From the NCBI GenBank assembly GCA_030158125.1, contig JAOATL010000003.1, positions 26,070 to 90,069 on the forward strand: DNA of 64,000 bases. Reading direction: 5' to 3'. A program made the position numbers and the translations under genes. The DNA is from Limnohabitans sp. Lineage in GTDB: Bacteria; Pseudomonadota; Gammaproteobacteria; Burkholderiales; Burkholderiaceae_C. Under the pieces are notes generated by a model that had not been told where the DNA came from, made no database searches, and saw nothing but the letters and a program-made list of their open reading frames with translations. Below are positions 8,577-15,732 of this stretch, one piece after another (the first letter of the stretch is position 1; every line of letters starts with the position of its first letter).

Positions 8577-8711
8577 AACTGGGGCCCAAGTACTTGATCG
8601 GCTTGCTCTTGGGAAATTTAGGCGGTTTGCGATCTAGAATCTTCTAGCCCGCCAGCACAACCTAAAGCCTCGAAAGAGGTTTTGCAACAAGCCCCGCAAG
8701 GGGCTTTTTTG
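8577..8711 (+). ncRNA. Candidate small structured RNA
   Basis: Three consecutive stem-loops end in a U-tract. First, GGCGG (8621-8625) can pair with CCGCC (8649-8653), enclosing CTAGAA/TTCTAG (8634-8639 with 8642-8647). Second, CCTC-GAAA-GAGG (8668-8679) has a GNRA tetraloop. Third is the terminator with a GCAA loop (8690-8705). No protein gene ends just upstream: the nearest plus-strand gene stops at 8238. So the terminator must end some other transcript. A possible -10 (TAGAAT, about 8565) lies near the left edge. The 5' end is a guess. It could instead be the untranslated leader of the carboxypeptidase gene with an attenuator. Confidence 0.35.
8690..8710 (+). terminator. Rho-independent terminator upstream of the carboxypeptidase gene
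   Basis: Stem AGCCCC/GGGGCT (8690-8695 with 8700-8705), GCAA tetraloop, followed by a run of T to 8710. It lies 62 bp before ATG 8772. It therefore either ends an upstream small RNA or acts as an attenuator in the dacA leader. Confidence 0.75.
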
Positions 8712-8771
8712 TTGTTTGCAACAAGGGGTTTATTTTTAAACCTGTTCGGCGACACTGCTTTTTATAACGTC

Positions 8772-10034
8772 ATGAAAATCAATACATTCTCCAAATTTTC
8801 CATCCTCTGTGGCTTCACATTGGCAACACTGCTCACCACGCCAAGTTCTTTCGCTGCGAAACAACCTGCAACCAAGCACGTTGCCTCCAAAAAAGCAGCA
8901 GCTTCTAAAAAAGCAGTGGCTTCGGCCAACGCCATGCCGCCATTGCCTGCCCAAGAATCTTTGGCGCCAAACCCGCCTGCACTTGCCGCCAAGGCATGGC
9001 TCTTGATGGATTTTGATTCTGGCGAATTGCTGGCTGCGGCCAATGTGGATGAGCCACTGCCACCTGCATCGCTCACCAAGATGATGACAAGTTACATCGT
9101 TGAGCAAGCCTTGCGTTCTGGTAAGTTGAAACCAAGCGATATGGTCTCGGTCAGTCAAAACGCTTGGTGTCGCGGTACCAATACCGAGTCGTGCATGTAC
9201 TTGCCGCTGAACAGTCAGGCCACGGTCATTGATATTTTGCGCGGCATCATTGTTCAGTCGGGTAACGATGCCTCCAAAGCCATTGCAGAGCACATGGCTG
9301 GCTCGGAGGAAGGCTTTGCCAAGTTGATGAACGAAGAAGCGCAGAAACTGGGCATGACGAAAACAAATTTCGTCAACCCCACAGGCCTTCCTGATCCCGC
9401 GCACAAATCTTCTGCCCGCGATCTGGCCATTTTGGCGCGCGCCATCATTCGCAACAGTGCCGACTATTACGCGATCTACGCGGAGCGTGAATTCAAGTAC
9501 AACGGCATCAAGCAAGGTAATCGCAATGCACTGCTTTATACCGATCCAACGGTGGATGGCTTAAAGACGGGCCACACGCAAGAAGCCGGTTTTTGCTTGG
9601 TGACATCTTCGGTGCGCAATGGCATGCGTTTGATTACCGTGGTGCTGAATGCCAGCAGTGCAAAGTCGCGGGCTGACGAAAGCAGAACCTTGTTAGGTTG
9701 GGGCTTTAGCAGTTTTGAAAAAGTAACGCCTATTCAGGCCGCTGCTGTGGTGGGTTCGGCCAAGGTAGGCTTTGGCAAAGCCGACGCAGTGGCTGCTGGT
9801 CTAGCTGCGCCCTGGATGTTGACGGTGCCTAAAGGTCAACAAATTCAGACTGCGGTAGAGATTAAGACAGGGCTTGAGGCGCCGTTGGCCAAAGGTGCAG
9901 TGGTCGGCAAAGTGGTCGCTACTTCTAATGGCAAGCCAATCGGTGAAATGCCGCTCGTGGCGCAGGCAGATGTTGAGCGGTCTGGCTTGTTACTGCGCGG
10001 TTGGCAGCATGTGACCAAGTTATTTGGAAAGTGA
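8772..10034 (+). CDS. dacA: D-alanyl-D-alanine carboxypeptidase (PBP5/6 type)
   Basis: Peptidoglycan-trimming penicillin-binding protein, 420 residues. A signal peptide (about 1-28, ending SSFAA) is followed by a Lys/Ala-rich linker (AAASKKAVASANA) before the catalytic domain. The active-site motifs are all present: SxxK as SLTK (Ser100, Lys103), SGN, and KTG in GLKTGHT. A C-terminal PBP5_C domain follows (about 300-390), and the end RGWQHVTKLFGK is an amphipathic membrane anchor. ATG 8772 is chosen because an in-frame ATG at 8682 would put the terminator hairpin inside the coding sequence. It acts on the periplasmic face of the inner membrane. dacA and dacC are equally good names. Confidence 0.9.
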   Translation: MKINTFSKFSILCGFTLATLLTTPSSFAAKQPATKHVASKKAAASKKAVASANAMPPLPAQESLAPNPPALAAKAWLLMDFDSGELLAAANVDEPLPPASLTKMMTSYIVEQALRSGKLKPSDMVSVSQNAWCRGTNTESCMYLPLNSQATVIDILRGIIVQSGNDASKAIAEHMAGSEEGFAKLMNEEAQKLGMTKTNFVNPTGLPDPAHKSSARDLAILARAIIRNSADYYAIYAEREFKYNGIKQGNRNALLYTDPTVDGLKTGHTQEAGFCLVTSSVRNGMRLITVVLNASSAKSRADESRTLLGWGFSSFEKVTPIQAAAVVGSAKVGFGKADAVAAGLAAPWMLTVPKGQQIQTAVEIKTGLEAPLAKGAVVGKVVATSNGKPIGEMPLVAQADVERSGLLLRGWQHVTKLFGK

Positions 10035-10103
10035 GTTGGATCTAAAGCCAGGGCTTATTTGCCCTGTCTGTGAAATTCGCTAGACCACGCTAAGCTTCAA
10101 CCT

Positions 10104-10147
10104 TCCAAATTAATGTTGCTCTGACCCCAATTAATGACCCCAATTAA
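10104..10147. repeat. Dispersed repeat, copy 1
   Basis: The core TTAATGTTGCTCTGACCCCA, flanked by further matching bases, is followed by a partial tandem copy (gaccccaattaa, 10136-10147). A second copy lies at 12204-12233, with one base changed in the core (TTAATGTTACTCTGACCCCA). The two copies bracket the RTX metalloprotease gene in direct orientation. Sequences of the GGGGTCAGAG...TTAAT kind are, to my memory, common around IS200/REP-type transposases; no such gene is here. Confidence 0.7.
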
Positions 10148-10155
10148 ATTTTCTC

Positions 10156-12165
10156 ATGGCCATCAAATATGGAACTGCTGGCAATGACAACCCTTTGCGG
10201 GGAACGTCTGGCAATGACTCGCTGTATGGGCTGGGGGGCGATGACCTTATTTTGTCTGAAGATGGCGAAGACTATGTTGAGGCGGGTGATGGGGATGATG
10301 AGATCAATGGCTACGATGGGGAGGCGGGGTCCTACACCTACTACCCAGTCATTGGTTTAAAAACAATTCACGGTGGCAACGGCAACGACTTCATTGTGGG
10401 CGGCGCCGTTGGTGATGCCTTGTATGGCGATGATGGCAGTGATCAGATTTATGGCCGCAATGGCAACGATGTAATCAGTGGAGGCTTGGGCGCTGACTTC
10501 ATGAGCGGCGGCGCTGGCGATGACACTTTTTATGTGTCTGATTTCCATGATGTGATTGATGACTTGGAAGGCAATGACACCGCATACGTCGCCACCAGTT
10601 TCGTCAAAATTCCAAGCACGATTGAGCGAGTGGTTTACACCGATGGTGCATTGGCGTTGCCTTACTGGATTGATGCATTGTTGCCAGACGATGGCGCAGG
10701 CAACGCATTTGATACCCTGCTGGGAAGTGGTCGCACCTACTTCTACACCTTTCCAACATCACTGCCCTCGTACGACACCAACGCCAGCCATGGCTTGGGT
10801 TTCAAGGCTTTCAGCAATGTGCAAATGGCAAGGACGGAAAGTGCACTGAGTGAGGTGTCTTCTGTGATCAATGTGCATTTTCAGAAAACCAACAATGCCG
10901 GTGTGTTGAACACCTTGGTATTTGCCAACAACGATCAGGTGTCTTCCGCAGGGTTTGGTAATTTTCCCAGCGCCTACATGATCGGCAGCGATTTGTATTT
11001 TGACAACTCAGATTTGAATGCCAGCTTTGCCGATCGAACGTATGGTGCATTAACGCTTGTCCACGAGATTGGCCACGGCTTGGGTTTGGAGCATCCTTTT
11101 TCACATGCGCAGGCCGGTGGCAGTGGGCTGGCCGATCCGCCCTACCTGACAGGTATGGAAGAAAGCACCACTTGGACCGTGATGAGCTACAACGACTCGT
11201 CGGCGCAATACTTTTTAAGCTTCAGCCCCCTCGACATTGCCGCGTTGCAATATGTGTACGGGCCTAGCAAAACGTCACGCACCGGCAACAACACCTATCA
11301 ATTGTCTGCGACTGAACCCAACTTCATTTGGGATGGCGCAGGGGTCGACACGGTGGATGCGTCAGGACTTAACCAAGGTGTCACTGTTTACCTCACGCCT
11401 GGGCACTGGGGACATGTGGGCAATGTCAAATCGAACAGCATCACGGCACCGGGCCAGGTCACTGTCAATTTTGGTTCCGCCATTGAAAACCTCACGGGGA
11501 CATCTTTTGCAGACAAGTTGTTCGGCAATGAGTTGGCCAATGCGCTGATAGGTGGCACAGGCAGCGATTGGCTAGAAGGTTGGGCTGGCCAAGACTATTT
11601 GGTAGGTGGTCTGGGCGACGACCAGTTGACGGGTGGACCAGGCATCGACACCGCGCAGTTTAGCGGCGCTTATGACAGCTACAAGCTCACCCTTTCGTCC
11701 AGTGCATTGGGTGTGAAAGACAAACGCAGCAATGCCGATGGCACCGATGTGCTGAGCAGTGTCGAGCGCCTCAAGTTTGCCGACAAAACAGTGGCCATGG
11801 ACCTGGCGGGCAACGCCGGCGTGGTGGTTAAAGTGATTGGCGCCGTTCTGGGTGCAGATGCTGTCAAGTTACCCAACGTGGTGGGCATTGGCTTGCGCTA
11901 TGTCGACAACGGCATGAGCTATGCCGATTTGGGTTTAACCGCCTTGAACGCCGTGGGCGCCTTCACACCCGATGCCATTGTGTCAACCCTGTGGCGCAAC
12001 GTGGTGGGCTTGGCGGCATCTGACAAAGACAAAGCCCCGTACCTGAAAATGCTGGCAGAGGGCACCCAGCCGGGGGATCTGGTGATCTTGGCCGGCGACT
12101 TTTCAATGAACGTCAGCAAAATCGGGTTGATGGGCTTGTCGCAAACGGGCATTGAGTTCAGTTAG
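10156..12165 (+). CDS. RTX metalloprotease, serralysin-like (M10)
   Basis: 669-residue secreted zinc protease. There is no Sec signal, as expected for type I secretion. The protein begins directly with Gly/Asp-rich calcium-binding RTX nonapeptides (for example GNDSLYGLGGDD, GNGNDFIVGG, GGAGDDTFYV) over about residues 6-130. The catalytic domain follows, with HEIGHGLGLEHP (His303, Glu304, His307, His313) and the Met-turn TVMSYN (Met343). A second RTX block (about 440-490), a FSGAYDSYKL...VERLKFAD module and a Ser/Phe-ending tail complete it. Typical serralysins have RTX repeats only after the protease domain, so the N-terminal block is unusual. No exporter is adjacent; the type I system at 32954-37589 may serve it. 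Confidence 0.88.
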   Translation: MAIKYGTAGNDNPLRGTSGNDSLYGLGGDDLILSEDGEDYVEAGDGDDEINGYDGEAGSYTYYPVIGLKTIHGGNGNDFIVGGAVGDALYGDDGSDQIYGRNGNDVISGGLGADFMSGGAGDDTFYVSDFHDVIDDLEGNDTAYVATSFVKIPSTIERVVYTDGALALPYWIDALLPDDGAGNAFDTLLGSGRTYFYTFPTSLPSYDTNASHGLGFKAFSNVQMARTESALSEVSSVINVHFQKTNNAGVLNTLVFANNDQVSSAGFGNFPSAYMIGSDLYFDNSDLNASFADRTYGALTLVHEIGHGLGLEHPFSHAQAGGSGLADPPYLTGMEESTTWTVMSYNDSSAQYFLSFSPLDIAALQYVYGPSKTSRTGNNTYQLSATEPNFIWDGAGVDTVDASGLNQGVTVYLTPGHWGHVGNVKSNSITAPGQVTVNFGSAIENLTGTSFADKLFGNELANALIGGTGSDWLEGWAGQDYLVGGLGDDQLTGGPGIDTAQFSGAYDSYKLTLSSSALGVKDKRSNADGTDVLSSVERLKFADKTVAMDLAGNAGVVVKVIGAVLGADAVKLPNVVGIGLRYVDNGMSYADLGLTALNAVGAFTPDAIVSTLWRNVVGLAASDKDKAPYLKMLAEGTQPGDLVILAGDFSMNVSKIGLMGLSQTGIEFS

Positions 12166-12203
12166 AGCGACTCTGCGACCCTGCATCTACCTAAAATTCC
12201 TTA

Positions 12204-12233
12204 AAATTAATGTTACTCTGACCCCAATTAATT
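12204..12233. repeat. Dispersed repeat, copy 2
   Basis: Near-identical to 10104-10135 in the same orientation, about 2.1 kb away. It ends 18 bp before the DUF4266 gene start, so it may also carry part of that operon's promoter region. Confidence 0.7.
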
Positions 12234-12251
12234 TGAACAAGGACAAGCTGC

Positions 12252-12470
12252 ATGTGTGCCAAATTCTTGGCGTTGATGGCCCTCTTGGCGTTGCAGGCGT
12301 GCTCGCACATACAGCCTGTGGCGGCTTGGCAAAAAGGAACGCTGGCACTGCCTGAGATGAGCTTTGACGATGACTTGCTAGAGCGCGGTTACAAAGAACA
12401 CATCTACAGCAGCAAAGAAGCATCGGCCGGTGGATCGGGTGTGGGCGGAGGTGGCTGTGGCTGCAACTAA
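12252..12470 (+). CDS. DUF4266-type small lipoprotein
   Basis: 72 residues. The signal ends in a lipobox (LQACSH, Cys17). The mature part has the short core WQKGTLALPEM and FDDDLLERGYKEHIYSSKE, then a Gly-rich tail ending GGGGCGCN with two cysteines. Length, order and tail match the DUF4266 family. The protein should be anchored in the outer membrane or periplasmic face by its lipid. It is the first gene of a four-gene operon with a DUF3570 barrel, an ApbE flavin transferase and a thioredoxin-like protein, and overlaps the next gene by 14 bp. The Cys/Gly tail could bind a metal or take part in redox chemistry; this is inference. Confidence 0.8.
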   Translation: MCAKFLALMALLALQACSHIQPVAAWQKGTLALPEMSFDDDLLERGYKEHIYSSKEASAGGSGVGGGGCGCN

Positions 12471-13653
12471 AACCCCTTCACACAGCACAGAACTGGGCGC
12501 TGCACTGCTCAGTGCCGCCATGGCCTTGCCGTGCATCATGGGGGCGGCCCACGCCGGAAGTGCGCCAGAAAAAGGCACCCTCAGTTTCAAATTCCTCAAC
12601 TACCAAGAGCGACAACAGCTTGGCAAAGATACCGCTGTAGGCGGTGCCCCTCTCAGTGGCTACTCTGGCGCCTCTGCCTTTGATGAGCGCATTCGCGTCA
12701 AAGCCAGTGCCACCAACATCATGTTGCCATTGAACGCTGAGTGGTCCATGGCAGGCACTCTCATTACTGACAGCATCTCGGGTGCATCGCCTGCGTATCA
12801 CACGCAAGCTTTGTCGGGCATGAAAGATTTTCGGCGTGCAGTAGACACCTCGCTCACACGCTACTTGCCGAACGGCACCCTCACAGTGGGCATGAGTCAT
12901 TCTGGTGAGAACGATTACGTGTCGCGAGCGGTGTCTGTTTTGACCACACAAGTGTCTGAAGATAAAAACACCACTTGGACTGCGGGTCTGGGTTTAAACC
13001 GCGACGCCATTCAACCCGCCAATTTCATTGTGACCCATGAACAAAAGAAGGGCGCAGACCTGTTGCTGGGTGTCACACAAGTGTTCAGCATGAATGACAT
13101 TGTGCAAGTCAACCTAGGGCATTACAGCGGCCACGGGTACTTTTCCGATCCGTACAAAATTTACGATGAGCGCCCTAGAGATCGGCAGCATCAAACGTTT
13201 CAGGCCCGATGGAACCACCATGTGGCTGCGTGGGGCGGTACATCGCGCTTGGCTTATCGCTACTACACCGATACGTGGGGCATTCGCTCGCATACCCTCG
13301 ATGCTGAATGGGTGCAGCGCTTGGGAAGTGATTGGCGTGTGGCGCCTTTGCTGCGTTTGTATTCACAAAATGCGGCGCGCTTTTATGTGGAAGTCGATCC
13401 GCGCATTGCGCCTTTTCCACCCAGTCCATTGCCCAGTGCTGTCCATTTTTCCGAAGACCAGCGACTCAGTGCCTTTGGTGCCATCACCATGGGTCTTAAA
13501 GTCACGCGCCAGTTGAATGTGGACACCTCAGTGGATGTGAAGGTGGAACAATACGGACAAAAAGCGGTTTGGAAATTCACAGGCGTAGGCAGTCAAGGGC
13601 TTGCGCCGTTTTATGCGCGCAGCATTCAAGTGGGCATCACGCACGCATTTTGA
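12457..13653 (+). CDS. DUF3570-type outer membrane beta-barrel protein
   Basis: About 398 residues with a signal peptide ending GAAHA. The rest alternates aromatic and polar residues in short strands and ends in a C-terminal Phe (QVGITHAF), typical of outer membrane barrels. GTG 12457 was chosen because GGAGG (12447-12451) sits five bases upstream and family members begin MAAT; GTG 12430 and 12451 are alternatives. The Shine-Dalgarno lies inside the Gly/Cys codons of the DUF4266 gene. The segment DSISGAS (Asp105-Ser111) fits the ApbE flavinylation pattern D-x-x-[ST]-[GS]-A-[ST], notable because apbE follows 2 bp later. DUF3570 has no proven function known to me. Confidence 0.82.
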   Translation: MAATKTPSHSTELGAALLSAAMALPCIMGAAHAGSAPEKGTLSFKFLNYQERQQLGKDTAVGGAPLSGYSGASAFDERIRVKASATNIMLPLNAEWSMAGTLITDSISGASPAYHTQALSGMKDFRRAVDTSLTRYLPNGTLTVGMSHSGENDYVSRAVSVLTTQVSEDKNTTWTAGLGLNRDAIQPANFIVTHEQKKGADLLLGVTQVFSMNDIVQVNLGHYSGHGYFSDPYKIYDERPRDRQHQTFQARWNHHVAAWGGTSRLAYRYYTDTWGIRSHTLDAEWVQRLGSDWRVAPLLRLYSQNAARFYVEVDPRIAPFPPSPLPSAVHFSEDQRLSAFGAITMGLKVTRQLNVDTSVDVKVEQYGQKAVWKFTGVGSQGLAPFYARSIQVGITHAF

Positions 13654-13655
13654 TC

Positions 13656-14570
13656 ATGCACGCTAGTTCAAGCTTGGCCGTTCAGCGCTATCCCTTCAGG
13701 GCCATGGGCAGTGCGTGTGAAGTGGTGCTGGTGGCCAGCAGTGCGCAGGATGCCCAGCGCCTGGCGCAAAGTGCCATTGATGAAGTGCTGCGCATTGAAC
13801 GCAAATACTCGCGCTACACGGCCGATTCGATCGTTGCCAAGATCAACCAAAAAGCAGGTTTGAACGCGGTTGTGTGTGACGATGAAACATGGGCCTTGTT
13901 GCAATATGCGTCTAAGTTGCATGAACAAAGTAATGGCCTGTTTGACATCACATCGGGCGTGCTGCGAGCAGCTTGGAATTTCAAAGTGCCCGCCATACCT
14001 TCAGCAGAAATGCTAGACGAGCTGCGTGCCAAAGTAGGCTGGCAAAAGGTGGTCCTGAAAAATCAAAGCATTGCTTTGCCTATTGCAGGAATGGAAATTG
14101 ACTTAGGCGGCTTTGGCAAAGAGTACGCAGCCGACAGGGCTGCACAAGTGCTGCAAACTCAAGGCGTGGCCAGTGGCTATGTGAACTTGGCAGGCGACAT
14201 GCGATTCTTGGGGCCAAAACTGACGGGTGAGCCTTGGATGATTGGCATTCAAGACCCTCGCCACCCAGACCAGGTTGTGGCCACTTTGCCCATGGTGCAG
14301 GGTGGCTTGGCCACCAGTGGTGACTATGAGCGCTATTTCGAATTGAATGGCGAGCGCTATTGTCATGTGCTCAACCCCTTCACAGGATGGCCGGTGAAGT
14401 ATTGGCGCACTGTGAGTGTGACGGCGCCTGCGGCTGTGGTGGCAGGCTGCACCAGCACCATGGCGATGCTGATGGAACAAGAGGGGCTGTCATTTTTGCA
14501 AGCCACAGGCTTTGATTTTTTGGCAATTGACCATGCAGGCAATGTGCACATGCGTCAGCAAGCCGCTTGA
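13656..14570 (+). CDS. apbE: FAD:protein FMN transferase (ApbE)
   Basis: 304 residues. ApbE moves FMN from FAD to Thr/Ser of target proteins outside the cytoplasm. Family landmarks: FRAMGSACEVVL near the start, ERKYSRYTADSIVAKINQKAG, FDITSGVLRAAWNF, the conserved DLGGFGKEYAADRAAQVL, the GDMRFLGPK region and the metal-site segment CHVLNPFTGWPV followed by SVTAPAAVVAGCTSTMAM. ATG 13656 starts 2 bp after the DUF3570 stop. An obvious signal peptide or lipobox is not visible, so export may depend on a different start or the protein may act before export. The neighbours suggest a dedicated flavinylated partner. Confidence 0.9.
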   Translation: MHASSSLAVQRYPFRAMGSACEVVLVASSAQDAQRLAQSAIDEVLRIERKYSRYTADSIVAKINQKAGLNAVVCDDETWALLQYASKLHEQSNGLFDITSGVLRAAWNFKVPAIPSAEMLDELRAKVGWQKVVLKNQSIALPIAGMEIDLGGFGKEYAADRAAQVLQTQGVASGYVNLAGDMRFLGPKLTGEPWMIGIQDPRHPDQVVATLPMVQGGLATSGDYERYFELNGERYCHVLNPFTGWPVKYWRTVSVTAPAAVVAGCTSTMAMLMEQEGLSFLQATGFDFLAIDHAGNVHMRQQAA

Positions 14571-14616
14571 CCCCCTTTGCATTGCGTCTTTGCCTGGCCC
14601 CATTAAACTGTCGCCT

Positions 14617-15090
14617 ATGAAACTCAAATGGATTGCAGCTTTGCTGTTGGGTCTGCTGTTGCAGACCGGTCGTGTTCTGGCCGTAGAGGCTGGCAAGCCA
14701 TTGCCTGTTTTGGATTTGGCAGAAGTGCAATCTGTCCCAGGGCAGTTTGTCTACATTGACTATTGGGCGTCGTGGTGTGGGCCTTGTCGGCAGTCTTTTC
14801 CTTGGATGAATGTTTTGCAGGCCAAGTTGGGTCCCAAGGGGCTCAAGGTGGTGGCAGTGAATGTGGATGCCAAGCGTGCAGATGCCGACAAGTTTTTGGC
14901 GCACACGCCAGCGCAGTTCACCATTGCTTACGACCCGCAGGGTTTGTCTGCCAAGCGCTTGGCCATCAAGACCATGCCCACTTCGATGTTGGTGAGTCCG
15001 GAGGGGCTGGTGCTGTTGGTTCATTCCGGTTTTAGAACGGAAGAGGCAGGGCAGTTGGAGGCTAAGATCTTAGGCGCCATGGTGCGGTAA
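14617..15090 (+). CDS. TlpA/thioredoxin-like periplasmic protein
   Basis: 157 residues with a signal peptide (MKLKWIAALLLGLLLQTGRVLA) and a thioredoxin fold. The active site is WASWCGPCRQSFPW, with the cis-Pro loop in TMPTSML. Length and signal fit small TlpA/ResA-like thiol reductases of the periplasm. ATG 14617 is chosen because it begins the signal peptide; upstream in-frame codons overlap apbE. It is 46 bp after apbE and probably the last gene of the DUF4266 operon, where it may keep the cysteines of the DUF4266 lipoprotein (CGC tail) reduced. That pairing is inference. Confidence 0.88.
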   Translation: MKLKWIAALLLGLLLQTGRVLAVEAGKPLPVLDLAEVQSVPGQFVYIDYWASWCGPCRQSFPWMNVLQAKLGPKGLKVVAVNVDAKRADADKFLAHTPAQFTIAYDPQGLSAKRLAIKTMPTSMLVSPEGLVLLVHSGFRTEEAGQLEAKILGAMVR

Positions 15091-15112
15091 GGCTTTGCTG
15101 AGCTCGCTGAGT

Positions 15113-15178
15113 GAGTTTGTATTGGGCAGGCTCCTCATGCTGGGGTACCAGAAATCGTCACCTGCCCAATACAAACTC
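15113..15178. repeat. Perfect 18-bp inverted repeat (large hairpin)
   Basis: GAGTTTGTATTGGGCAGG at 15113-15130 is exactly complementary to 15161-15178, with a 30-base spacer. It lies 22 bp after the TlpA-like gene. No T-run follows, so it is not a classical terminator. It could be a 3'-end stabilising hairpin, a REP-like unit or a miniature element. Confidence 0.75.
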
Positions 15179-15268
15179 CCACAGACTGCGAACAAGATGG
15201 TTGGTAGCAAAACCCTTCACGCCACTTGTCCAGTTATGATGCCAAGCAAATTCTGGAGCGCTTAAAGC

Positions 15269-15679
15269 ATGCAACAACTTGTCAGGTTCATGGGTTTGTT
15301 GTTCGCCGCTGTGCTGGCTTTGAGTTTTTCTGGCTGTGCCAGCCAAACGCGCAACATGGCGGAGAGTATCAACCCCCATGGTTTGCAATACAAAGAGGTG
15401 GTTTGTCAACGATCGTTTGAGTTGGCACCTTTTCACGATGACATCAAACTCACGCGTTTTATTGCAACCCCCACTTTGTTGTTGCTAAGTGGCGGCAGTT
15501 ATTTGTTGCCACTGTTGGGTGTCAACATGGGCTTGGATGCACTGGACCATTTGGATGCATCGCATGTGTCGCAAGCTTGCGGTGGATTTGCGACGCCTTC
15601 TGAGAATATTTTGGAGAAGGTGGTGCTCGGTGCGGGCTTCAGTTTGTTCAGTGGCAATGTGCGCTTGGGACCTAATTAA
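15269..15679 (+). CDS. Hypothetical lipoprotein
   Basis: 136 residues with a lipoprotein signal (lipobox FSGC, Cys23). The mature protein has two cysteines (in VVCQRSF and SQACGGF) and a hydrophobic middle, TPTLLLLSGGSYLLPLLGVNMGLDAL, that could be a membrane-associated hairpin. I recognise no family. It stands between the 18-bp inverted repeat and a Bug receptor gene, with no obvious operon partner. Start ATG 15269 gives a sensible signal peptide. Confidence 0.6.
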   Translation: MQQLVRFMGLLFAAVLALSFSGCASQTRNMAESINPHGLQYKEVVCQRSFELAPFHDDIKLTRFIATPTLLLLSGGSYLLPLLGVNMGLDALDHLDASHVSQACGGFATPSENILEKVVLGAGFSLFSGNVRLGPN

Positions 15680-15732
15680 GTGATGGGCTAGGCCCAATTC
15701 AGTATGATGGTGTTTTAGAAGGAGTTTCGTTC

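Noticed and set aside
8682..8771. Upstream start for the D,D-carboxypeptidase
   Set aside because: It would place a rho-independent terminator inside the coding sequence and add residues before a normal signal peptide.
12430..12456. GTG 12430 as the DUF3570 start
   Set aside because: It has no ribosome-binding site; GGAGG lies downstream of it and is well spaced for GTG 12457.
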